The translations under genes were made by a program, and so were the position numbers. Source: Butyrivibrio sp. X503 (GTDB taxonomy: Bacteria > Bacillota > Clostridia > Lachnospirales > Lachnospiraceae). Taken from it: 64,000 bases of DNA. Where the stretch lies: assembly GCF_003625475.1 (NCBI RefSeq), contig NZ_RAIQ01000005.1, positions 124,001 through 188,000 of the forward strand. Reading direction: 5' to 3'. Below the pieces are notes generated by a model. The model made no database searches and had not been told where the DNA came from. It saw only the letters and a program-made list of their open reading frames with translations. Positions 26,291-34,326 of the stretch are shown here, piece by piece. Positions within the stretch are counted from its first letter, which is position 1, and every line of letters begins with the position of its first letter.

Positions 26291-27184
26291 TCATGAATGT
26301 TTCTTACGATACTCTGACGGAGTTTTACCATATGCTTTCAGAAAGCAGCGGTTGAAATAGCTTATGTCATTGAACCCGCAGGAATAGGCTATGTCCGAAA
26401 TCGGAGTATTTGGGCTTGTGAGAAGCTCATCACTTATCTGTTCCAGGCGGAATTTTAGTACATGCTGAATAGGCGTGGTATGAAGTATGTCGTGGTAAAG
26501 CCTGAGCAAAGTGCTGACACTGATGTTTGCACTTGCTGCTATATCCTCGATAGTTATTTGTTCTCTGAAATGAGTTTCAATAAAATACAGAGTCTTTTTA
26601 ATCCTAAGCTCATCCCTTTGCGTCTTGGACGTGAAGGGATGTTCTTTTTCTGAATCAATGTTGTGGAGCAGCAGACTTGTGATCTGACTAAGTGAAGAAC
26701 GTACAGTCAGCGCATAGTCAACTTTTTCATGTGCTCCGCTGTTCCAGGCTTTTTCTGCAAAAGAGAGAATTTCTTTTTGCCACGGAATGGAAGGAGTGAG
26801 CTTGATAAATGGAAGATTCTCGTGAGAAAGGATCGGTGATACGTAGGTATTCCAAACGATATCACCGGGTGCTGCTATCAGGCGGGGATCAAAGACCATG
26901 CAGTGCTGTCTTCCGGTTTTGGAACTAAGCTCTGCTGAGTGAAGAATACCGCTGTTAGCAAAATAACCTTCGCCGGTCTTTAACTTGATCTCACATCCGG
27001 CGATAAAAACGCTGACTTCCCCGGAAAGGATGACTACAAGCTCAAGTTCATCATGCCAGTGCCATGGTACTTTGACTTTCGTAAGATCATCGTCGAAAAA
27101 GGCGATGGGGAAATCAGGAGTTCCGTATGTAAGCAGTTCTCTGCCGGTGTCATCTGTTTTATCTGTAGAATATGAAAGAGCCAT
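26291..27184 (-). CDS. AraC-family transcriptional regulator with cupin sensor domain
   Basis: The N-terminal half is an AraC-type cupin (about 25-110; KVPWHWHDELELVVILSGE and YFANSGILHSAE), which normally binds a sugar-like ligand. The C-terminal 100 residues are the double helix-turn-helix: TIEDIAASANISVSTLLRLY and ISDIAYSCGFNDISYFNRCF, then KTPSEYRKKH. AAAGGA precedes the start on the minus strand. It is divergent from the MFS transporter gene with a 133-bp gap, so control of that transporter is likely. Confidence 0.93.
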   Translation of the reverse strand: MALSYSTDKTDDTGRELLTYGTPDFPIAFFDDDLTKVKVPWHWHDELELVVILSGEVSVFIAGCEIKLKTGEGYFANSGILHSAELSSKTGRQHCMVFDPRLIAAPGDIVWNTYVSPILSHENLPFIKLTPSIPWQKEILSFAEKAWNSGAHEKVDYALTVRSSLSQITSLLLHNIDSEKEHPFTSKTQRDELRIKKTLYFIETHFREQITIEDIAASANISVSTLLRLYHDILHTTPIQHVLKFRLEQISDELLTSPNTPISDIAYSCGFNDISYFNRCFLKAYGKTPSEYRKKHS

Positions 27185-27317
27185 ATAAATCCTTTCTGAC
27201 GATATTGTCTTATTATAACCACGATTATATGCGATTTAATTCTATATGTAAATTTCTGATAAATGATATACTCCAATGCAGTTAAGAAAATACGTTATGC
27301 TTTGGAGGTAAGACTTT

Positions 27318-28472
27318 ATGTATTCTTTGCTAATTGCTGTAATCTACCTGATATTTATAAGTCTGGGACTTCCGGATTCGCTTCTGGGATCCGGCTGGCC
27401 GACTATGCAGGTTGCATTTGGAGTGCCCTCATCCTATGCAGGATATGTGTCCATGTCTATTTCTTTTTTGACGATAATATCCGCTCTTTTAAGTCCAAGG
27501 ATGATAAGGCGCTTTCATACGAAGTGGATCGTTATCGTATCAATATTCCTGACCATCATGGGACTTATAGGCTTTTCGATATCAACTTCCTACTGGATGC
27601 TGTTTATATTCGTGATCCCTTATGGGCTCGGCGCCGGTGCGATCGATTCATCAGTGAACCACTATGTGGCAAACAACTATTCCGGCTCAGTAATGAATTT
27701 CCTTCACTGCTTCTACGGTGTGGGCGCAGTGATAAGCCCAAACATCATGGGGTTGGCGCTTAGTCGCGCAAGGTGGAATGAAGGCTACAGGTGGACAGCA
27801 TATATCCAGGTGGCTATACTCCTTGTATGTATTTTTTCACTTCCTCTATGGAAAAGAAATGAGAATGAAGCAAAAGGTGAAGAAGAGGCAGGAGCCGGGA
27901 TAAGAGAGGCGATAAAGGTTCCCGGAGTCATGCTTACACTTATCGCATTCTTTGCATACTGCTCCGGTGAGAATACATGTTTCCTCTGGACATCAAGCTT
28001 TTTTGCCGGAACTAAAGAGGGACTGACAGACGGTATGATCGCTTCCTTTGGATCACTGATATTTGGCGGACTGATGCTTGGAAGATTTATCTCCGGATTT
28101 GTATCAAACAGGCTTGGAGACAGACTACTGATTAGGATAGGAATCTTGATGGAACTGATCGGTATTGTTATGGTCATGCTTCCGTTTGGTCATTATCTTC
28201 CTGCGGCGATCGGTTTTGTGGTCATAGGAACCGGCATGGGCCCTGTGTATCCTGCAATCCAGCATATGGCTCCTGAGAACTTTGGCAAAAGATACAGCGC
28301 AGCAGTCATAGGACTTCAGATGGCAGCAGCCTATGTTGGCAGTACTTTCATGCCAATGTTTTTCGGAATCCTACAGCAGCATATCGGAATCGGGATCATG
28401 CCGATATATCTTTTGATATTTGCGATTCTCAATATAGGAATGCTGGAAATGGCATACAGGCGCTTACCTTAA
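27318..28472 (+). CDS. Major facilitator superfamily transporter, sugar-type
   Basis: A 384-residue protein of about 12 membrane segments. The first loop (SLGLPDSLLGSGWPTMQ) and GLGAGAIDSSVNHYV resemble the FucP-like sugar MFS group seen in Firmicutes. The central cytoplasmic loop is charged (KRNENEAKGEEEAG). TTTGGAGG precedes the ATG. The divergent AraC regulator with a cupin sensor points to a small sugar or related compound as inducer and substrate. The direction (symport or export) cannot be told. Confidence 0.88.
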   Translation: MYSLLIAVIYLIFISLGLPDSLLGSGWPTMQVAFGVPSSYAGYVSMSISFLTIISALLSPRMIRRFHTKWIVIVSIFLTIMGLIGFSISTSYWMLFIFVIPYGLGAGAIDSSVNHYVANNYSGSVMNFLHCFYGVGAVISPNIMGLALSRARWNEGYRWTAYIQVAILLVCIFSLPLWKRNENEAKGEEEAGAGIREAIKVPGVMLTLIAFFAYCSGENTCFLWTSSFFAGTKEGLTDGMIASFGSLIFGGLMLGRFISGFVSNRLGDRLLIRIGILMELIGIVMVMLPFGHYLPAAIGFVVIGTGMGPVYPAIQHMAPENFGKRYSAAVIGLQMAAAYVGSTFMPMFFGILQQHIGIGIMPIYLLIFAILNIGMLEMAYRRLP

Positions 28473-28487
28473 TGGTAGGTGCCTTTT
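28458..28487 (+). terminator. Terminator overlapping the MFS stop codon
   Basis: AGGCGCTTACC pairs with GGTAGGTGCCT apart from one or two mismatches, and TTTTT follows. Confidence 0.75.
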
Positions 28488-28563
28488 TGTTTTATGAATG
28501 AGAAAAAAGAAATGATGGCTCTTTTTCTGATATATTAAATCTAGAGTACCGGATAAGGAGAAT

Positions 28564-29187
28564 ATGATATTGGATAATATTGAGTGGATCTTTTTTGATG
28601 TTGGTTCAACTTTGGTAAGCGAGGAAAAGCCTTTTTTACATAGACTTCACGAAATAGCCGAGGCTGTTAATGAACCTTTTGAAATGATACAGGATAAGGT
28701 GATTCAGCTATACAAGGAAAAGAAAAAAGGTGAGTATGTATTGATAATGGATCATGGGATAGAAAGACATCGCTGGCGAAGCGAGGATGAGGAATTATTC
28801 CCGGAGTCTTATGAGTGCCTTGAGCGATTGAGTAAGAAATACAAAATCGGAGTTATAGCTAATCAGATCCCGGGAACAGCTTCCAGATTAGAAGAGCATG
28901 GAGTTTTGAAGTTCATCGATCTTGTTATAGCTTCTGCTGAAGAAGGATTAGAGAAGCCTGACAGGAGGATATTTGAGCTTGCCTTATCAAGAGCAAATTG
29001 TAAACCTGAGAATGCGGTTATGGTCGGAGATAGAGTTGACAACGATATAGTACCTGCTAAGAAGATGGGTATGAAAACTGTTCGGGTAAAGCAAGGAATG
29101 TGGAAATACTGGGAAGTTATCAGTGAAGATGAGCAGGCAGATTATGAAGTAGATGATCTGAGTGAAGTCGCGGCGTTGTTTTTATGA
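28564..29187 (+). CDS. HAD-superfamily hydrolase
   Basis: Motif I is FFDVGSTL, so the nucleophile Asp is present but the second Asp of D-x-D is Gly, as in several HAD subfamilies of phosphatase or dehalogenase type. Motif II is IAN, motif III the Lys in EKPDRRIFE, and motif IV GDRVDNDI. The helical cap lies at about 20-85. At 207 residues the size is normal. AAGGAG is only 3 nt from ATG 28564 and 9 nt from TTG 28570, so the protein may really start MDNIEWIFF. No neighbour suggests a substrate. Confidence 0.87.
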   Translation: MILDNIEWIFFDVGSTLVSEEKPFLHRLHEIAEAVNEPFEMIQDKVIQLYKEKKKGEYVLIMDHGIERHRWRSEDEELFPESYECLERLSKKYKIGVIANQIPGTASRLEEHGVLKFIDLVIASAEEGLEKPDRRIFELALSRANCKPENAVMVGDRVDNDIVPAKKMGMKTVRVKQGMWKYWEVISEDEQADYEVDDLSEVAALFL

Positions 29188-29225
29188 TGAGGCTATTAGG
29201 TTTTAACGAGGCGTCAGGGGAGAAG

Positions 29226-29266
29226 TTGACAGCGCATATTACTAATAGTAATATACCTATTAGTAA
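29226..29266 (+). promoter_or_regulatory. PadR promoter embedded in a perfect inverted repeat
   Basis: TTGACA (29226-29231), a 17-bp spacer and TAATAT (29249-29254) form the promoter. The -10 box lies in the 8-bp centre of a perfect 10-bp inverted repeat, TTACTAATAG (29239-29248) and CTATTAGTAA (29257-29266). A dimer on this operator would block the -10 directly. Confidence 0.8.
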
Positions 29267-29287
29267 TACATGGGAGGAGTACACAAA

Positions 29288-29935
29288 TTGGAGAATATTA
29301 TCCTCAGTCTGATCTTGTTAAAACCAATGACGATCTATGAAATGCGTGCATACATACAACTGAATCTTTCTACGGTTTGCAGCGACAGTCTCGGAAGCAT
29401 GCAGGCTGCTATAAAGAAACTTGTTGAAAAAGGATATGTATCCGTAACCGAATATGTGGAGAATAATACACTTAAGAAGCAGTATAGCGTAACAGATAAA
29501 GGCGTGAAATATTATAAAGACTGGGTAGGGACACCGATCAATATACAGAAAATGAAGAGTATGGAAGAGGGGAAGTTTTTCTTCCTTGGAATAGCTCCGG
29601 GAGAAAAAAGAGTAGCATTTCTTAAGGCTCTTATTTCCGATATGGAGGTAGAGTATGAGAAACTTCTTGTCATAAAGGACTACGTTGGTAAAACTCAGGA
29701 TACCGCTATAGCTAGGAACACCAAACGGATAAAAGAAGATCCTGTTCTTACCGGTAACCTGTTAGAGGTTTCCGGAGAAAAGACAGTTGAAAAGGCAGTA
29801 ACCAATATAGACAATTATCAGATCTACATGCTGGAGTACGGTCTTGAGAAAATCAAAGCGGATCTGAATTTTTACAAAAAAATACTGAAGCGTGAGCTAA
29901 AGGGTTCTGAATCTAATGGATGCAAAAAGCAATGA
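29288..29935 (+). CDS. PadR-family transcriptional regulator
   Basis: The winged helix at about 1-80 (IILSLILLKPMTIYEMRAYI, then MQAAIKKLVEKGYVSVTEY) and the long C-terminal helical dimerisation domain (about 85-205) match PadR-like repressors. I prefer TTG 29288, because GGGAGGAG lies 9 nt upstream and an ATG at 29270 would place that sequence inside the coding region. It reads into the next gene with a 16-nt overlap, so the pair is one operon. The perfect inverted repeat over its promoter suggests autorepression. Confidence 0.9.
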   Translation: MENIILSLILLKPMTIYEMRAYIQLNLSTVCSDSLGSMQAAIKKLVEKGYVSVTEYVENNTLKKQYSVTDKGVKYYKDWVGTPINIQKMKSMEEGKFFFLGIAPGEKRVAFLKALISDMEVEYEKLLVIKDYVGKTQDTAIARNTKRIKEDPVLTGNLLEVSGEKTVEKAVTNIDNYQIYMLEYGLEKIKADLNFYKKILKRELKGSESNGCKKQ

Positions 29936-30927
29936 AGAAAAAATCAGAAAACTGGAAGGTAAAACGCATGATCATCGCATTAGTGATAGTTGCGGTTGTA
30001 ATAGTGGCTATTAAGTTTATATTATTTCCACCGGTAAAAGAGATACCTACAACAGGCAAGTATCAGATTGCCTCGGAAGATTATTGGGTGACTGAGGACA
30101 ACGAAGATCCATATTCTAAAAACGGAGGATACAGACAACTTCAGGTAAGAAAGTGGTATCCCATAGATTGCGCTGAGGAGAAGCCGGTTGTTGTGGCGTC
30201 CCATGGATCCTGTGGAACCATTGATAATAACGGAAGCCTGTATCGCGAGTTGGCCAGCCATGGTTATACTGTGCTTGCAGTGGCGCATCCGGGACAGGCG
30301 GCAAGCGTTAAATATGAAAACGGAAAGTCCTGCGGACCCAGCGGAGAATTCCTAAAAGAAATGGGAGCACTAAAGCCGGAAGAAGATCTTGAGAAAGCGT
30401 ACAAGGTATTTCACAAGTGGATGGAAATAAGAACCGATGATCTGAATGCGGTCATGGATGACTGGGTGGAAAAAGAAGGAGCAACTCACTTTATTTCAGA
30501 GGGGCATTCTCTTGGAGGCTCAGCAGCTTACGCCATGGCAAGGATAAGAGATGATGTTATCGGATGCATAGCTTTGGAATCACCTTTTATGTATGACATT
30601 AAGGGCGTGGAAGACGGCAATTTTGTTTTCGATGACAGTGACTATGATGTGCCTCTGTTAAGTATATATTCTGACGCAAGCTATCCACATCTGAGGGAAT
30701 GGGGACAGTATGGAAATAACGCAAAGTTTTTGGACAGTTCCAACCCTCTCTACACAAATATACATTACGAAAATATAGGCCATATGGGTTTATGCGACCT
30801 ATCTTTGGCATCACCTGTCATAGCCGCAATCCTTGACGGTGGTTTTCAGAAAGCAAGAGCTAAAGACCGGCTTACAAAGCTTAACGAAGATTGTCTTGCC
30901 TGGGTCTCTGACTTATGCGCAAGATAA
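29920..30927 (+). CDS. Membrane-anchored alpha/beta-hydrolase
   Basis: An uncleaved N-terminal membrane segment lies at about residues 17-35 (MIIALVIVAVVIVAIKFIL). The catalytic domain outside the membrane shows the oxyanion loop VVVASHGSCGT, the nucleophile elbow GHSLGGSAA (about residue 195) and a late His (HMGLCD, about residue 288). The layout resembles PAF-acetylhydrolase-like lipases and esterases. It is controlled with the upstream PadR gene. Small lipophilic or phenolic esters are possible substrates, which is inference from the PadR link only. Confidence 0.85.
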   Translation: MQKAMKKKSENWKVKRMIIALVIVAVVIVAIKFILFPPVKEIPTTGKYQIASEDYWVTEDNEDPYSKNGGYRQLQVRKWYPIDCAEEKPVVVASHGSCGTIDNNGSLYRELASHGYTVLAVAHPGQAASVKYENGKSCGPSGEFLKEMGALKPEEDLEKAYKVFHKWMEIRTDDLNAVMDDWVEKEGATHFISEGHSLGGSAAYAMARIRDDVIGCIALESPFMYDIKGVEDGNFVFDDSDYDVPLLSIYSDASYPHLREWGQYGNNAKFLDSSNPLYTNIHYENIGHMGLCDLSLASPVIAAILDGGFQKARAKDRLTKLNEDCLAWVSDLCAR

Positions 30928-30953
30928 ATATGGTCCGGATTAAAAAAGATTAT

Positions 30954-30991
30954 AAGAAGTTGCTACTGAAATAAGTGGCGACTTCTTTTTT
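30954..30991 (+). terminator. Terminator after the PadR/hydrolase operon
   Basis: A 14-bp stem (AAGAAGTTGCTACT with AGTGGCGACTTCTT, two G-T pairs) is followed by TTTT. Confidence 0.85.
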
Positions 30992-31025
30992 ATGCCGGAA
31001 ATGAAACATTCTAATTTTTTTCATA

Positions 31026-31080
31026 TTGACAATCATCTATATGAGTGTTATTCTCATATTCACAATCATCTATATGAGAA
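31026..31080 (+). promoter_or_regulatory. ArsR promoter with repeated operator
   Basis: TTGACA (31026-31031), a 17-bp spacer and TATTCT (31049-31054) form the promoter. ACAATCATCTATATGAG occurs twice, at 31029-31045 and 31062-31078, with a 33-bp period. The second copy is part of a perfect 9-bp inverted repeat, TTCTCATAT (31051-31059) and ATATGAGAA (31072-31080). One site covers the -35 and spacer, the other the transcript start. Confidence 0.78.
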
Positions 31081-31110
31081 AAGAACTATATGAAAAGAAA
31101 GGGGCGTTCT

Positions 31111-31407
31111 ATGGACGAAAACGAAGTGATTAAAATTTGCAAAGCGTTAGGTGACAGGAACAGGCTTAAGATCATTCAGATATTGTTGTCCGGAGAAAAA
31201 TGCGTATGCGTCATAGATGAATATTTGAAAATAACTCAGCCCACACTATCACATCATATGAAGGTGCTGGGGGAATGCAAACTGGTGAACAGCCGAAGAG
31301 ACGGAAAATGGGTATATTACAGCATTAACAAAGATACAGTTGATCGCTTTAAAGGATTCTTTGGGGATCTGGTGATAGGGGATGAAGGTTGTTGCTGTGG
31401 TAAATAA
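31111..31407 (+). CDS. ArsR/SmtB-family metalloregulator
   Basis: A 98-residue winged-helix repressor with ALGDRNRLKIIQILLSGE and the metal site KCVCVIDEYL, the CVC motif used by arsenite- or antimonite-sensing ArsR in helix alpha-3. The recognition helix is ITQPTLSHHMKVL. The C-terminus adds CCCGK. ATG 31111 follows AAAGGGG by 6 nt; an ATG at 31090 would include that site in the gene. The following permease and redox protein fit an arsenic (or related oxyanion) response, with release of the promoter on metalloid binding. Confidence 0.92.
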   Translation: MDENEVIKICKALGDRNRLKIIQILLSGEKCVCVIDEYLKITQPTLSHHMKVLGECKLVNSRRDGKWVYYSINKDTVDRFKGFFGDLVIGDEGCCCGK

Positions 31408-31461
31408 ATCTTTGTGCATAGATTTTCGGGGGAAAAGAGATGCATAAATTCGGGAGGATAA

Positions 31462-32472
31462 ATGGGAAAAATACTGAAATTTTTGCAGGATGAATTGTTG
31501 GGAATGGAATGGTTGGCGACGTGTACCGGAAGATTCCTGACAATGATCGGAGTCGATATAGAGACCAAGCTGGGAGGCAGCATACATTTTTTTATTTATG
31601 ACACGATCAAAATTTTTATATTGCTCTTTAGTTTGATCTCAATCTTTGGTTATATTGATACTTACATTCCGCCCGAAAAAACGAGAGCTGTTTTGGATAA
31701 ACTAAACGGCCTGTGGGCCAATGTTGTAGCAGCATTGTTTGGAACGGTCACATCTTTTTGTTCCTGCTCATCCATTCCAATATTCGTAGGATTTACGAAT
31801 GCAGGATTACCTCTCGGGGTCACATTTTCTTTTTTGATCTCTTCTCCAATGGTCGATATTGCTTCCTGCGTATTGCTGGCGAGTGTTTTTGGTCTGAAGG
31901 TTGCGATCGTCTATGTTATTACAGGACTGATAATCGCGATCGTCGGAGGATGGATCATCGGAGCCCTTAATATGGAGAGCGAGGTAGAAGAGTTCGTTAG
32001 GAAAAGAGCTAAATCAAGCGAAGTTAAAATCCCGGAAAAAACACAGTCTGCAAGAATAAAATACGGAGTTGGCGAGGGCTTTCGTACGATCAAGAACATA
32101 TGGGCTTATGTAATCTTTGGAGTGGCTATAGGTGCAGTTATCCATAACTGGATCCCGGAAGAGATGGTAGTGAGAATTCTTGGTAAGGGAAATCCCTTTG
32201 CTGTACTGATTGCAACTGTAGTAGGCGCACCTGTTTATGCGGATATATTTCAGACCATTGCGATTGCGGAGGCGCTATTGAAAAAAGGAGCGTATCTTGG
32301 AGTGATCCTGGCATTTATGATGTCGATCACTACGCTTTCCTTGCCATCGCTTATCATGCTGAGAAAGATAATAAAAGGAAAATTGTTTTTTACCTTTATG
32401 GCCATATGCCTGGCGGGAATTATGATAGTAGGATATATGTTTAATTTAATTCAAAATGTATTGTTGTTGTGA
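31462..32472 (+). CDS. Permease of the ArsP/YraQ (DUF318) family
   Basis: A 336-residue protein with about eight membrane segments. The family hallmark FCSCSSIPIF (about residue 95) is in a membrane segment, and VGAPVYADIF lies in the second half. ArsP members export trivalent organoarsenicals, and YraQ-type members are often found with ArsR and a thioredoxin-like protein as here. Arsenic or another thiophilic metalloid is therefore a likely substrate, but no arsC or arsA sits next to it. The redox protein gene starts 10 nt after its stop. Confidence 0.9.
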   Translation: MGKILKFLQDELLGMEWLATCTGRFLTMIGVDIETKLGGSIHFFIYDTIKIFILLFSLISIFGYIDTYIPPEKTRAVLDKLNGLWANVVAALFGTVTSFCSCSSIPIFVGFTNAGLPLGVTFSFLISSPMVDIASCVLLASVFGLKVAIVYVITGLIIAIVGGWIIGALNMESEVEEFVRKRAKSSEVKIPEKTQSARIKYGVGEGFRTIKNIWAYVIFGVAIGAVIHNWIPEEMVVRILGKGNPFAVLIATVVGAPVYADIFQTIAIAEALLKKGAYLGVILAFMMSITTLSLPSLIMLRKIIKGKLFFTFMAICLAGIMIVGYMFNLIQNVLLL

Positions 32473-32482
32473 GGATGAAAAT

Positions 32483-32806
32483 ATGAAATTATTTGATATG
32501 TTGAACAAGAAAAAAGACTGCTGCGGTAATGAGAATGAATTTGTGAATGCGGTAGAAGGCTGTGAATCAAAGGATATTATTGTTGTGGGAAGCAGCTGCT
32601 GCAAGAGCGGTTACAACTTATATGAGCAGTTAAAGCAGATAATAAAAGACTCAAATGTAGCTGCAAAGCTGACATATACGGACAGCATTGAAGCTGCATC
32701 TGAGTATGGAATAATAAGTAAACCTGCTATTGTTATAGATAATAAGGTTATCGCGTGCAATAATGGTATTGATGAGAATGGATTAAAAGAACTGTTGCTT
32801 GGTTAA
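32483..32806 (+). CDS. Thioredoxin-fold small redox protein
   Basis: The ATG at 32483 has GAGG upstream; an earlier in-frame start lies inside the permease gene. The 107-residue protein has a Cys-rich N-terminus (KKDCCGNE) and a thioredoxin-like core, VVGSSCCKSGYNLYEQLKQI, then ISKPAIVIDNKVI, which is the cis-Pro segment. This matches the redox-active disulfide protein 2 family (Thioredoxin_3), though CC replaces CxxC. Such proteins are often encoded with ArsP-like permeases and may reduce or hand over the metalloid. It is in the same operon as the ArsR and permease genes. Confidence 0.85.
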   Translation: MKLFDMLNKKKDCCGNENEFVNAVEGCESKDIIVVGSSCCKSGYNLYEQLKQIIKDSNVAAKLTYTDSIEAASEYGIISKPAIVIDNKVIACNNGIDENGLKELLLG

Positions 32807-33074
32807 CTTACCTGCACTCAAGAGTTTAATTGAGAAAGGAAAATCACATGGGATACGAGGAAAATGCGGAGGCTTTTTGGCAGGCAGAAAAATTTTGGAA
32901 AAGATAAATCCCGAAGCCGTAGAAGAATTTGAGAAAACTTTCCTTGAACAAAACGGTGATAACGTGTGTGCCAGCCTGATCATGAAAAGACGTCTGCAAG
33001 GAAAAAACTGCAACGACTTAGTAGGCGAGACAGCAAACATTATAGAAGCGATGATAAATCATAACAATGAATAA
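32799..33074 (+). pseudogene. Truncated C_GCAxxG_C_C-family protein
   Basis: The C-terminal half of this Cys-rich family is recognisable: KCGGFLAGRKIL, then EEFEKTFLEQNGDNVCASLI and GKNCNDLVGETANIIEAMI. The N-terminal half with the C-GCAxxG motif is missing, and the frame opens only from a TTG inside the previous gene. The one good ribosome site (AAAGGA) serves ATG 32848, in another frame that ends after 20 codons. It is probably a fragment carried over from a former metal or redox operon gene. Confidence 0.55.
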
Positions 33075-33079
33075 AGCTG

Positions 33080-33112
33080 AAAGCGGGGTACCATTATGGA
33101 ACCCCGCTTTTT
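33080..33112 (+). terminator. Terminator after the ArsR operon
   Basis: A perfect 10-bp stem (AAAGCGGGGT / ACCCCGCTTT) is followed by TT. Confidence 0.85.
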
Positions 33113-33124
33113 CATGCATTTTTC

Positions 33125-33174
33125 TTGTAAAAAGAAGAACGTTGCGAGATACTGAATTCAACATCTGCAGGTGT
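33125..33174 (+). promoter_or_regulatory. Promoter and operator shared with the 41.7-kb paralogue
   Basis: TTGTAA (33125-33130), a 17-bp spacer and GATACT (33148-33153) are followed by the near-palindrome ACATCTGCAGGTGT (33161-33174). The segment from CGAGATACTGA to CTGCAGGTG is repeated almost base for base before the second membrane XRE gene (41648-41675). Confidence 0.7.
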
Positions 33175-33206
33175 GAAAAATTAATTTGAAAAGGACGGTT
33201 TATTAT

Positions 33207-34190
33207 ATGGTCGGATTTGGAGAGCAACTCAGAAGCGCGAGAGAATCAAACGGATTGACGCAGAAAGCACTGGCTGAGCAATTATATGTTACAAGGCAGA
33301 CGGTCTCACGTTGGGAGTGCAGTGAGCGTTATCCTGACATTATTACATTAAAGAAAATATCCGAGATTTTGAGTGTTAGCCTTGACGACCTTTTATCCGG
33401 AAAGGAGATGACTAACGTGGTTGAAAAAAATCCTGTGGTGGAGAACAAAACAATTAATGCTATTACAAGTGTATTGTATGCACTTATAGCGATGTCTGTT
33501 TTTATGAAAATAGCTTTAGATATGGGCTTACTGTATATTCATGCTAATGAGAGGTTTGGAGGTTATTTTCCGCTTAGTGTTGAATTGGAGAGAATAATAC
33601 TTTTGATTGTTTTTTCTTACGGTATATATAGTGCTGTAAAAGATACATTGACGCCAAAGAGAATAGGAATAATTTTGCTTATTTTTTTTGGGGCACATTT
33701 ATTACTGGATGGCGGGATCAGGCTTTATAGTAGAATTCCGTATTATAGTCAGATGCTCAATCATGCAATGGATCCCGGTGGTGAAAAGTATGGTGTTGTT
33801 TCAAATAATCCCGGATCGTATTATATAGTTATAATCAGAAATGTATTTAAAATTGTGTGGACGACTATCATACCTTGTGCTTTGGGGGCAATAGCATCAT
33901 TAGGCTTCTTTATACGCGATGGGAAGCGTAAGTTGTGGGTGAATATGCTAACGATTGCTTCGGGGCTGATAATACTTGATACTGTGCTCAGATTTATTAA
34001 AGGCTTTAGGATGGAGAAATTTTATACTATAAATAATTCTATAGCTACTTATGATCATGCTATTGTTAATACAAACGATTTTGTAGCTGACTTTTTACTT
34101 GGAATTGCATTATCTGTACTGATCATTTACCAGACATTTACATTGTACAGAAAGAGAAGAACGGCGATGGACCTGGTAAATGAACCGTAG
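33207..34190 (+). CDS. Membrane-anchored XRE-family regulator (paralogue 1)
   Basis: Residues 1-62 form an XRE helix-turn-helix (LTQKALAEQLYVTRQTVSRW, then SLDDLLSGKEMT). After VVEKNPVVENKT come about five to six membrane segments (from about residue 85) and a short C-terminal tail. The protein should therefore hold a DNA-binding domain on the inner face of the membrane. Its first 90 residues closely match the protein at 41707. AAAAGGA precedes ATG 33207. The paired promoter-operator regions suggest both are controlled by the same factor, perhaps themselves. Ligand and targets are unknown. Confidence 0.88.
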   Translation: MVGFGEQLRSARESNGLTQKALAEQLYVTRQTVSRWECSERYPDIITLKKISEILSVSLDDLLSGKEMTNVVEKNPVVENKTINAITSVLYALIAMSVFMKIALDMGLLYIHANERFGGYFPLSVELERIILLIVFSYGIYSAVKDTLTPKRIGIILLIFFGAHLLLDGGIRLYSRIPYYSQMLNHAMDPGGEKYGVVSNNPGSYYIVIIRNVFKIVWTTIIPCALGAIASLGFFIRDGKRKLWVNMLTIASGLIILDTVLRFIKGFRMEKFYTINNSIATYDHAIVNTNDFVADFLLGIALSVLIIYQTFTLYRKRRTAMDLVNEP

Positions 34191-34326
34191 GGACGAAGAA
34201 ATGGTTTTAGTTCATTAGACACATCGTGTCCGGTACGAAAAAACGGCATTCCTCGCTTTGTGTCGTGGTATTGTTCGGACAAGATTTTTAAACTTCAATT
34301 ATCCAAGGAAAGGAGGAGAAAGAACA

